Source of the DNA: Candidatus Omnitrophota bacterium
GTDB taxonomy: Bacteria > Omnitrophota > Gorgyraeia > Gygaellales > Profunditerraquicolaceae
DNA: 13,694 nt
NCBI GenBank assembly: GCA_028719265.1
Contig: JAQUKF010000021.1
Location: 1-13,694 of the forward strand
Direction: 5' to 3'
Of the stretch, positions 7,166-13,694 are shown in pieces (positions within the stretch are counted from its first letter, which is position 1; each line of letters begins with the position of its first letter). The translations under genes and the position numbers were made by a program. The notes beneath the pieces were generated by a model that had not been told where the DNA came from, made no database searches, and worked only from the letters and a program-made list of their open reading frames with translations.

Positions 7166-8224
7166 ATGAAGATAAATGATCTATTGAACCATACCAGCGA
7201 GTGGCTTAAGGGTACCGGCCCGAATTCAGATATCGTTATTTCAAGCAGGATACGCTTGGCCAGGAACCTGAATAAATATCCTTTTCCGCATTGGGCCAGC
7301 AAGGAGCAGCTTGAAGAGGTGCTGGCTAAGGTCAGCGATGCGGTATCCAGGATAAATATGCTGAAGAACTCGACGATCTTTAAGCTGGCGGAGCTGGATA
7401 CGGTTGACAAGCAGTTCCTTGTGGAAAGGCACCTGATGTCAATCGAACATTCCCAGAAGACGGAGTATAAGGCGGTGCTGGTGGACGATGAAGAGGTAAT
7501 CGCGATAATGGTCAACGAAGAGGACCACCTGCGCATTCAGCTGATGCAGTCAGGTTTTAACCTCTTTGAGGCAAAGAATATCATTAACCGGCTGGACGAT
7601 TCGCTTTCCGGGCTCCTGGATTATGCCTATCTCGACGATTTCGGTTATCTTACCGCCTGCCCCACGAATACGGGCACAGGGATGCGCGGTTCGGTCATGC
7701 TTCATCTGCCTGCTTTGGTGATGAGCCGCCAGATCGAAAGAGTCCTGGCCGCCATCGCCAAATTGAGTTTTACTACCCGCGGCCTTTACGGGGAAGGAAC
7801 GCAGGCCAGCGGGAATTTCTTCCAGATCTCCAATCAGGTTTCCCTGGGGCACGGGGAGGATGAGATAATCGAGAATATAAACGGGCTTATCCGCCAGATA
7901 ATTGAACAGGAGACCCAGGCGCGCCAGATACTGCTTTCCAAGAACAGGGAGGTCCTGGAGGACAGGGTTAACCGTTCCCTGGGCATCTTAAAGAGCGCCC
8001 GCATCATCACCAGCCAGGAGACGATCGAGCTGCTCTCTATGGTTAGGCTCGGATGCGACCTGGGGATGATTAGGGATATTGACCGGCGGACGGTCAACGA
8101 ACTTTTTATTATTACCCAGCCTGCGCATTTGCAGAAGCTGGAGAACAAAAAGCTTTCTTCCGACGAGAGGGATCTGAAGAGGGCGCAGCTTATACGTAAA
8201 AAATTAAACTTAATGAATGCCTGA
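7166..8224 (+). CDS. mcsB: Protein arginine kinase McsB
   Basis: McsB phosphorylates arginine residues of damaged proteins, marking them for ClpC. The 352 residues carry the phosphagen-kinase-like domain: the N-terminal 'ISSRIRLARNL' (about 26-36) that binds nucleotide phosphates, 'NEEDHLRIQ' in the catalytic centre, and 'CPTNTGTGMRGSVMLHLPAL', typical of bacterial McsB. The C-terminal RDLKRA (335-340) matches the RDxxRA phosphoarginine-binding motif reported for Bacillus McsB, so allosteric product sensing appears conserved. The length matches the family and no key motif is missing. The gene starts one base after mcsA with AAGGG 5-6 bases upstream. After its stop, a 101-nt gap precedes clpC; I see no consensus promoter or CtsR-like operator in it. 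Confidence 0.95.
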   Translation: MKINDLLNHTSEWLKGTGPNSDIVISSRIRLARNLNKYPFPHWASKEQLEEVLAKVSDAVSRINMLKNSTIFKLAELDTVDKQFLVERHLMSIEHSQKTEYKAVLVDDEEVIAIMVNEEDHLRIQLMQSGFNLFEAKNIINRLDDSLSGLLDYAYLDDFGYLTACPTNTGTGMRGSVMLHLPALVMSRQIERVLAAIAKLSFTTRGLYGEGTQASGNFFQISNQVSLGHGEDEIIENINGLIRQIIEQETQARQILLSKNREVLEDRVNRSLGILKSARIITSQETIELLSMVRLGCDLGMIRDIDRRTVNELFIITQPAHLQKLENKKLSSDERDLKRAQLIRKKLNLMNA

Positions 8225-8325
8225 TTTGCGAGCGTAATAACGCGAATAAATCAACGCATAAATTAATCCTGCCTTGCCCATTATTTGCAATGGAGGAGGC
8301 GGGATCATTAGAGGAGAATAAAATC

Positions 8326-10746
8326 ATGTTCAATCGTTTTACGGAGAGGGCAAGGAAGGTGATCATACTGGCAAAGGAGGAGGCCAGGCGTTTTAACCAC
8401 GATTATATCGGCACCGAACATATATTGCTTGGACTTGTCCGCGAGGGAGAAGGCGTGGCTGCGGCAGTATTGCAGAAGATGGATGTTTCGCTGGAGAATA
8501 TAAGGTTGGAAATAGAAAAGCTTGTCCAACCGGGTCCGACCACCCAGATCATCGGCGATATACCATTTACTCCGCGTGCCAAGAAGGCCCTTGAGCTGGC
8601 CGCAGAGGAGGCTCGTTCCCTTGGGCACAATTATATCGGCACCGAACATCTACTGCTCGGACTTATCCGTGAAGGGGAGGGGATTGCTTCGCAGGTATTG
8701 TTGAATTTAGGGATGGACCTTAATTCCGTGCGTAACGAGGTAATGAGCCTTTTGGGTTCGGCCTTGCCGGGAATGAATCAGGGCCAGGGGAGTCAGTCTA
8801 AAACTAAAACTCCTGCCCTGGATGCCTTTGGCAGGGACCTTACGGCTTTGGCGCGCGAGAACAAACTGGATCCGGTCATAGACCGTGTGCAGGAGATAGA
8901 AAGGGTTGTTCAGATCCTGAGCCGCCGCACCAAGAACAATCCGGTGTTGCTGGGAGAGGCCGGCGTAGGCAAGACGGCCATCGTAGAAGGCTTGGCGCAG
9001 CTTATCATACACGGGAATATCCCGGAGGTTTTAAGGGGCAAACGTATCGTGGTCCTGGATCTGGCCTTGATGGTTGCCGGAACGAAATACCGCGGACAGT
9101 TCGAGGAGCGGATCAAGGCGATCATGGAGGAGATCAAGCGTTCGCAGGACGTGATCATATTTATCGATGAGTTGCATACCTTGGTCGGCGCAGGTGCCGC
9201 GGAAGGGGCGATAGACGCCTCTAATATTATGAAACCGGCGCTTTCCCGCGGAGAGATGCAATGCATCGGGGCAACTACCCTGGATGAATACCGTAAATAT
9301 ATAGAGAAGGATGCCGCCCTGGAGCGCAGGTTTCAGACGATAATGGTAGAGCCTCCAAGCGTGGAGCAGACGGTGGAGATCTTAAAAGGCCTGCGCGATA
9401 AGTACGAGGCTCACCACAGGGTATCTTTTAGCGACGATTCGCTTGAGGCGGCGGCAAGGCTGTCCGACCGCTATATCTCCGGAAGGTTCATGCCGGATAA
9501 GGCGATCGACCTGATCGACGAAGCGGGTTCGCATGCCAGGCTGAATGTGTTGATAGTTCCTCCTGAGATCAAGAAGTTGGAGGCCCAGGTGGATTCTTTA
9601 AGAAAAGAAAAGGAGTCTTATATAAAAAGCCAGGATTTCGAGAAGGCGGCTTCCCTGAGGGACCAGGAGCGCATCGCGCGCCAGGAGCTGGAGAAATTAA
9701 ACAAGGAGTGGAGCCAGGCGAAGGATAAGATGCGTCCGGAAGTTACAGCCGAAGATATTGCCAAGATAGTGGCGCAGTGGACAGGGATACCTACTTTTAG
9801 GCTTGAAGAAAAGGAAAGCGAGAAATTGCTTAAGATAGAAGAGGAGCTGCATAAGCGCGTAGTCGGGCAGAACGAGGCGATCGAGGCGATCGCGCACGCG
9901 GTCAGGCGTTCGCGCGCCGGCATCAAGGATCCCAAGCGGCCTATCGGTTCTTTCGTTTTCCTGGGCCCGACCGGCGTAGGAAAGACCCTGCTTGCCAGGG
10001 CGCTGGCCGAATTCATGTTTGGGGACGAGGATGCCCTGCTGCAGCTTGATATGTCGGAGTATATGGAGAAATTCAATGTCTCTAGGCTTATCGGCGCCCC
10101 GCCGGGATATGTCGGTTATGAAGAAGGCGGCCAGCTTACGGAGCGCGTCAGGCGTCGGCCTTACGCGGTCATACTGCTGGATGAGATCGAGAAGGCCCAT
10201 CCTGATGTCTTTAACCTCCTGCTTCAGGTTTTTGAAGAGGGAAGGCTGACCGACAGCTTCGGCCGCAAGGTGGATTTCAAGAACACTATCATAATTATGA
10301 CCTCTAATGTCGGGGCGGACCTGATCCGTAAGACCGGCTCCCTGGGGTTCAAGACGCAGAGGGAGGAGACTACTTACCAGGATATGAAAGAAAAGCTGCT
10401 GGAGGCGGTCAAGCACTCCTTCAAGCCGGAATTCCTTAACCGTATAGACGATATTATCGTCTTCCGGCAGCTGGTCAAGGAGGACCTTTCGCGCATCATC
10501 GATATCGAGATCGGATATGTTATCGAGCGCCTGAAGGATCACCGCATAACCCTGGAGGTGAACAAGGAGGCCAAGGAATTCCTGATCGAGAAAGGGTTCG
10601 ATCCGGTCTTCGGGGCCCGCCCGCTGAAGAGGACGATCCAGAGATACCTGGAGGATTCCCTGGCGCAGGAGATCATCTCCAAAAAATACAAGGAAGGCTC
10701 TTCGATCAAGGTAACGCGTAAGAACGAAGAACTTGTTTTCGAATAA
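8326..10746 (+). CDS. clpC: AAA+ unfoldase ClpC
   Basis: ClpC unfolds proteins and feeds them to ClpP. I chose the ATG at 8326 (806 residues) rather than the in-frame ATG at 8290: it gives the canonical '[12 protein letters not shown]' start and has AGAGGAG 9 bases upstream, while 8290 has none. Domains: duplicated Clp_N repeats (about 3-65 and 79-143, each with '[15 protein letters not shown]'); AAA-1 with Walker A 'GEAGVGKT' (210-217) and Walker B Asp281-Glu282; a UVR-containing middle domain (about 410-460); AAA-2 with Walker A 'GPTGVGKT' (547-554), Walker B Asp619-Glu620 and sensor-2 'GARPLKR'. Leu673-Gly674-Phe675 is the expected ClpP-docking loop. Glu31 and Glu107 correspond to the glutamates reported to bind phosphoarginine in Bacillus ClpC, so recognition of McsB products is likely. 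The stop overlaps mlaE by one base. ClpP is not encoded in the window. Confidence 0.97.
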   Translation: MFNRFTERARKVIILAKEEARRFNHDYIGTEHILLGLVREGEGVAAAVLQKMDVSLENIRLEIEKLVQPGPTTQIIGDIPFTPRAKKALELAAEEARSLGHNYIGTEHLLLGLIREGEGIASQVLLNLGMDLNSVRNEVMSLLGSALPGMNQGQGSQSKTKTPALDAFGRDLTALARENKLDPVIDRVQEIERVVQILSRRTKNNPVLLGEAGVGKTAIVEGLAQLIIHGNIPEVLRGKRIVVLDLALMVAGTKYRGQFEERIKAIMEEIKRSQDVIIFIDELHTLVGAGAAEGAIDASNIMKPALSRGEMQCIGATTLDEYRKYIEKDAALERRFQTIMVEPPSVEQTVEILKGLRDKYEAHHRVSFSDDSLEAAARLSDRYISGRFMPDKAIDLIDEAGSHARLNVLIVPPEIKKLEAQVDSLRKEKESYIKSQDFEKAASLRDQERIARQELEKLNKEWSQAKDKMRPEVTAEDIAKIVAQWTGIPTFRLEEKESEKLLKIEEELHKRVVGQNEAIEAIAHAVRRSRAGIKDPKRPIGSFVFLGPTGVGKTLLARALAEFMFGDEDALLQLDMSEYMEKFNVSRLIGAPPGYVGYEEGGQLTERVRRRPYAVILLDEIEKAHPDVFNLLLQVFEEGRLTDSFGRKVDFKNTIIIMTSNVGADLIRKTGSLGFKTQREETTYQDMKEKLLEAVKHSFKPEFLNRIDDIIVFRQLVKEDLSRIIDIEIGYVIERLKDHRITLEVNKEAKEFLIEKGFDPVFGARPLKRTIQRYLEDSLAQEIISKKYKEGSSIKVTRKNEELVFE

Positions 10747-11531
10747 TGTTCACTTTATTCTTCGTGGATTTAGGCCGTAAGGTACTTTCCTTAATGCACT
10801 TTGTCGGCGGCCTGACCAACCTGGCCGTCCAGACCGTCTATCTGACCTTTAAGCCGCCTTATAAGACCGAGCGCATAATCGAACAGGCCAAAAAGGCAGG
10901 TTACGACAGCTTCCCCATAGTCTCGCTGGTAGCCTTATTTATCGGGTTTATCTTTGCCCTGCAGACCGCCTATTTCATGCAGCGCATCGGCTCGGAATTG
11001 TATATCGCAAGCATGGTAGCTTTATCTATCGTGCGCGAGCTGGGCCCGGTGATCACCGCCTTGATAGTCGCAGGCAGGGTGGGGGCGTCGAATACCGCAG
11101 AGCTCGGCTCCATGCAGGTTACCGAGCAGATCGACGCCCTGGAGACGCTGGCGGCCAACCCGGTAAAATACCTAGTGGTGCCGCGTTTCGTGGCGCTGGG
11201 AGCGATGCTGCCGGTCTTGACCCTTTACGCCAATATCATCGGAATACTGGGAAGCTATTTTATCTGTACGATAAAGCTGGGTATTACCAGCAGCATGTAT
11301 ATGCATGTTACATTTTCCTCCCTGCTTTATAAGGATCTTTTTACGGGGTTGTTCAAATCCTGGATATTCGGCATGCTTATCGCCCTCATAAGCTGTTATG
11401 AAGGTTTCAATGTCGAAGGCGGAGCGGCAGGCGTAGGCAGGGCGACCACGCGTTCGGTGGTATTTACCTTCATCATGATAATCGCGGCGGACTGTTTCTT
11501 TACGGCGCTGTTCTATTTTATTTTTCCTTAA
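10746..11531 (+). CDS. mlaE: MlaE-family lipid-transport ABC permease
   Basis: This 261-residue membrane protein is the permease of an Mla/MCE-type ABC system, which moves phospholipids between inner and outer membranes to maintain outer-membrane asymmetry. The MlaE/YrbE pattern is clear: an amphipathic N-terminal region, about five hydrophobic segments (about 55-78, 85-110, 146-175, 202-218, 237-260), and the family core 'RELGPVITALIVAGRVGASNTAEL' (97-120, quoted in part), followed by 'EQIDALETLAANPVKYLVVPR', which contacts the ATPase. The start overlaps the clpC stop (TAATG). There is no purine-rich site just upstream, so translation probably depends on coupling with clpC. The mlaF gene follows after 5 bases. 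Confidence 0.92.
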   Translation: MFTLFFVDLGRKVLSLMHFVGGLTNLAVQTVYLTFKPPYKTERIIEQAKKAGYDSFPIVSLVALFIGFIFALQTAYFMQRIGSELYIASMVALSIVRELGPVITALIVAGRVGASNTAELGSMQVTEQIDALETLAANPVKYLVVPRFVALGAMLPVLTLYANIIGILGSYFICTIKLGITSSMYMHVTFSSLLYKDLFTGLFKSWIFGMLIALISCYEGFNVEGGAAGVGRATTRSVVFTFIMIIAADCFFTALFYFIFP

Positions 11532-11536
11532 CGACA

Positions 11537-12298
11537 ATGATCGAGATACATAACCTGCATAAGAAATTCAATAATTCCCCGGTGCTTAAAGGCCTAAGCT
11601 TGAATATTGACAGGGGGCAGACCTGCGTGATCATCGGCAGGAGCGGGTGCGGTAAATCGGTTTTGCTCAAGCATATAGTCGGCCTGCTGAGGCCTGAGCA
11701 GGGCAAGGTTATGGTGGACGGCAAGGAAGTTGCCGCCCTGGATGAACTGGAGTTAGACGCCCTGCGCTCAAAGATCAGCATGGTCTTCCAGGGAGGGGCG
11801 CTTTTTGATTCGATGAACGTTACCGAGAATGTGGGTTTCAGCCTTATCGAACATACGCGCATAGGCCGTCAGGAGCTGCTGGAGAGGGTAGAGGAGGCGT
11901 TGGGGCTGGTAGGGTTGGGCGGCATAGGCAGCCTTATGCCTTCGGAATTAAGCGGGGGCATGAAAAAACGCGTGGCCCTGGCCCGGGCGATCTGCATCCG
12001 GCCGGAGATCATACTTTATGACGAGCCGACTACCGGCATAGACCCCATAGCTGCCGACAGCATCAACGGGCTTATCCGTTCCCTGCACGATAAGCTGAAG
12101 GTTACTTCTATTGTGGTTACGCATGACATGAAAAGCGCCTATCATATTGCCGACAAGATCGCGATGATGTATAAGGGCAGGATAATCATGGAAGGCGCTC
12201 CCCGGGAATTCCGGGAGTCCAAGGATCCCGTGGTGCATCAGTTCATCCACGGTATCGCCAAGGGCCCGATAACCGAAGCGGTTGATAACTTCAAATAA
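11537..12298 (+). CDS. mlaF: MlaF-family lipid-transport ABC ATPase
   Basis: This 253-residue protein is the ATPase partner of the adjacent MlaE-type permease. Its motifs are complete: Walker A 'GRSGCGKSV' (34-42), Q-loop in 'SMVFQGGALFDSMNVTENV', the variant signature 'LSGGMKKRVALARAI' (138-152) that separates MlaF/Mkl ATPases from most ABC proteins, Walker B with Asp162-Glu163 ('DEPTTGIDPI') and switch His196. The 5-base gap after mlaE contains no ribosome-binding site; the preceding stretch is pyrimidine- and A/T-rich. Translation probably relies on re-initiation after the mlaE stop. No STAS-domain MlaB gene adjoins it. Confidence 0.93.
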   Translation: MIEIHNLHKKFNNSPVLKGLSLNIDRGQTCVIIGRSGCGKSVLLKHIVGLLRPEQGKVMVDGKEVAALDELELDALRSKISMVFQGGALFDSMNVTENVGFSLIEHTRIGRQELLERVEEALGLVGLGGIGSLMPSELSGGMKKRVALARAICIRPEIILYDEPTTGIDPIAADSINGLIRSLHDKLKVTSIVVTHDMKSAYHIADKIAMMYKGRIIMEGAPREFRESKDPVVHQFIHGIAKGPITEAVDNFK

Positions 12299-12310
12299 CT
12301 GGAGGAAGAG

Positions 12311-12925
12311 ATGATATTTGGCAAGACTAAGTTGGAGATGAAGGTGGGAGTCTTTGTCTTTATAGGCCTGGTTGTCCTGGTTATTTTTATTTTGTCGATA
12401 GGAGGTTTTAAGACCTGGAGCTCAGGTTACCATGTGAAGATGACCTTTAACTTTGTCAACGGGATCAAGGTGGGGGCGCCGGTGCGTTTTGCCGGGGTGG
12501 ATGTGGGCGAGGTGCAGAAGATCAGGCTGGATTTCTTCCCGGAGGAGAGCCGTTCGAATGTGAACCTGGATATCTGGGTCAGGAATACCGTTAAGATACC
12601 TTCGGATTCATCCGTTTGGGTCAATACCCTGGGCCTATTGGGGGAGAAATACATAGAGATAATGCCGGGCTCCGATTACAGCCGCGTGCTTACCGAGGGC
12701 GAATGCCTGGTAGGGGTGGACCCTCTTCCCGTGCATAAAATATTCAATAATGCCGAGAACCTGCTGAATAACCTGAATGACGGGATCAGCAGGATAAAGA
12801 ACAAGGAAGGCACTCTCGGCAAGCTCATTTATGATGATACGCTGTATGATGAGCTGCAGGCCCTGGTGACCGACGTGCGCAAGAACCCCTGGAAATTATT
12901 CATCAGGACAAAGGAAAGAAAATAG
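12311..12925 (+). CDS. mlaD: MlaD-type MCE-domain protein
   Basis: This 204-residue protein is the membrane-anchored periplasmic MCE subunit, which forms a hexameric ring that takes lipid from or gives it to the MlaE-MlaF complex. One N-terminal membrane helix (about 12-31) is followed by a single MCE domain (about 38-117), including 'VNGIKVGAPVRFAGVDVGEV' (49-68) and 'LGLLGEKYIEI'. A C-terminal helical region (about 120-175) contains 'KEGTLGKLIYDDTLYDEL', a segment frequent in MCE proteins. GGAGG at 12301-12305 lies 5 bases before the ATG. The protein is short, with one MCE repeat, as in Proteobacterial MlaD. No periplasmic shuttle (MlaC) gene lies next to it; radA follows after 2 bases. Confidence 0.92.
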   Translation: MIFGKTKLEMKVGVFVFIGLVVLVIFILSIGGFKTWSSGYHVKMTFNFVNGIKVGAPVRFAGVDVGEVQKIRLDFFPEESRSNVNLDIWVRNTVKIPSDSSVWVNTLGLLGEKYIEIMPGSDYSRVLTEGECLVGVDPLPVHKIFNNAENLLNNLNDGISRIKNKEGTLGKLIYDDTLYDELQALVTDVRKNPWKLFIRTKERK

Positions 12926-12927
12926 GA

Positions 12928-13694
12928 ATGGTAAAAAGCAAATCCGTATTCAGCTGCTCTGTTTGCGGTTACCAGTCGCCGAAATGGCTGGGGAAATGCC
13001 CGGATTGCAACAGCTGGAACTCTTTCAGCGAGGAGGATTATACCCCTCCTTCCCCGGGGGCTAAAGAAAGGGTTTCTTTATATAAAGAGGGTCCGGTGCT
13101 CCTGAAGGATGTCGTAACTAAGGAAGAAGACAGGTTGAAAACGGAGATCCGCGAGCTGGACAGGGTTTTGGGGGGAGGGATCGTCAAAGGCTCGGTGGTT
13201 TTGATCGGCGGAGACCCCGGGGTGGGAAAATCCACCATTTCCCTGCAGGTGTCAAACCACCTTACTAGGCATGGGGCAGGGGTGCTTTACGTAAGCGGAG
13301 AGGAATCGGTAGTCCAGACCAAGATGCGCGCCAAGCGCCTTGGGGATTACGGGTCGGACCAGCTGTATATAGTCAACCAGACCGACCTGTCGCTGATTAT
13401 CGAATACATCAGGAAAATCAAACCCCAGGTGGTCATTATTGATTCCATCCAGGTGATCTTTGATCCTACTCTCGGCTCTTCGGCCGGCAGTGTCAGTCAG
13501 GTCAGGGAATGCGCCGGGGCCTTGACCCAGTTGGCTAAGACCACGGGAACTTCGATCTTTATCATCGGCCACGTTACCAAGGAAGGGACATTGGCCGGCC
13601 CGCGCGTCCTGGAGCATATCGTGGATACCGTCCTTTATTTCGAGGGGGACCGCTTCGCTATTTACAGGATTTTGAGGGCGGTGAAGAACAGGTT
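12928..13694 (+). CDS. radA: DNA repair protein RadA/Sms (3' partial)
   Basis: RadA is a RecA-like helicase that promotes branch migration in recombinational repair. The window holds 255 codons plus two bases; no stop is reached. The N-terminal zinc finger has Cys10, Cys13, Cys24 and Cys27 ('CSVCGYQSPKWLGKCPDC'). The ATPase domain follows, with 'ELDRVLGGGIVKGS' and Walker A 'GGDPGVGKST' (94-103). The 'VVIIDSIQ' strand supplies Walker B, and 'GHVTKEG' is another RadA landmark. The sequence breaks inside the RadA-specific KNRFG motif: K-N-R is present and the last two bases (tt) fit Phe. The ATP-dependent Lon-like C-terminal domain must lie beyond the window. It starts 2 bases after mlaD, with AAAGGAAAG about 10 bases upstream, so it is probably the next gene of the same operon. 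Confidence 0.95.
   Translation, partial: MVKSKSVFSCSVCGYQSPKWLGKCPDCNSWNSFSEEDYTPPSPGAKERVSLYKEGPVLLKDVVTKEEDRLKTEIRELDRVLGGGIVKGSVVLIGGDPGVGKSTISLQVSNHLTRHGAGVLYVSGEESVVQTKMRAKRLGDYGSDQLYIVNQTDLSLIIEYIRKIKPQVVIIDSIQVIFDPTLGSSAGSVSQVRECAGALTQLAKTTGTSIFIIGHVTKEGTLAGPRVLEHIVDTVLYFEGDRFAIYRILRAVKNR

Noticed and set aside
8224..8247. A possible hairpin (ATTTGCG with CGCGAAT, one G-T pair) after mcsB.
   Set aside because: The stem is only 7 bp with a 10-base loop and no T-tract, so it supports neither a terminator nor an operator.
8290..8325. An alternative upstream ATG for clpC at 8290.
   Set aside because: It would add 12 residues not seen in the family and lacks a ribosome-binding site, while 8326 has both the canonical N-terminus and AGAGGAG.
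8402..8649. A 20-base direct repeat (ATTATATCGGCACCGAACAT) at 8402-8421 and 8630-8649.
   Set aside because: It encodes the same IGTEH motif in the two Clp_N repeats of ClpC, so it reflects the ancient domain duplication rather than a mobile or regulatory repeat.
9697..10542. A 281-codon open frame on the minus strand inside clpC, with other long antisense frames nearby.
   Set aside because: It lies wholly opposite a highly conserved clpC region, its product resembles no family I know, and such frames are common opposite codon-biased genes.

Overview
The window is 13.7 kb of densely packed, single-strand (+) core genome of about 50% GC. It has no rRNA, tRNA, mobile element, CRISPR array or integration site that I can recognise. 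It encodes a diderm (two-membrane) bacterium: Lol lipoprotein-release and Mla/MCE lipid-transport genes sit beside a McsA-McsB-ClpC arginine-phosphorylation/proteolysis module best known from Firmicutes. This order (lysS, lolC/E-like, lolD, ilvE, mcsA, mcsB, clpC, mlaE, mlaF, mlaD, radA) recalls uncultivated diderm lineages such as Omnitrophota (former OP3) or their relatives. That placement is inference from gene order and content; no taxonomic marker was compared.

Region 1 (1-2330) is an envelope redox and quality-control group. A CcdA/DsbD-type membrane thiol carrier runs in from the left edge and appears to carry the tail of a thioredoxin-fold domain. A secreted DUF1573 protein with a Cys-Gly-Cys motif is translationally coupled to it. 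An HtpX-like M48 membrane protease with a near-perfect EF-hand loop follows. A perfect 17-bp hairpin terminator closes the group.

Region 2 (2356 to the right edge) begins at a consensus sigma70-type promoter placed so close to the lysS ATG that the transcript should be leaderless. Eleven genes follow with no recognisable terminator between them: class II lysyl-tRNA synthetase; a LolC/E-like permease and LolD ATPase; a branched-chain aminotransferase; McsA, McsB and ClpC; MlaE, MlaF and MlaD; and RadA, cut by the window end. Most junctions overlap or are only a few bases wide. The wider gaps are lolD-ilvE (48 nt) and mcsB-clpC (101 nt).

The functional themes are translation, lipoprotein export, amino-acid synthesis, tagging of damaged proteins by arginine phosphorylation with unfolding by ClpC, outer-membrane lipid homeostasis, and recombinational repair. 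I found no exotic system. The points most worth a second look are the predicted leaderless lysS mRNA, the EF-hand in the membrane protease, the complete phosphoarginine system without a neighbouring ctsR, and the truncated thioredoxin-CcdA fusion next to DUF1573.
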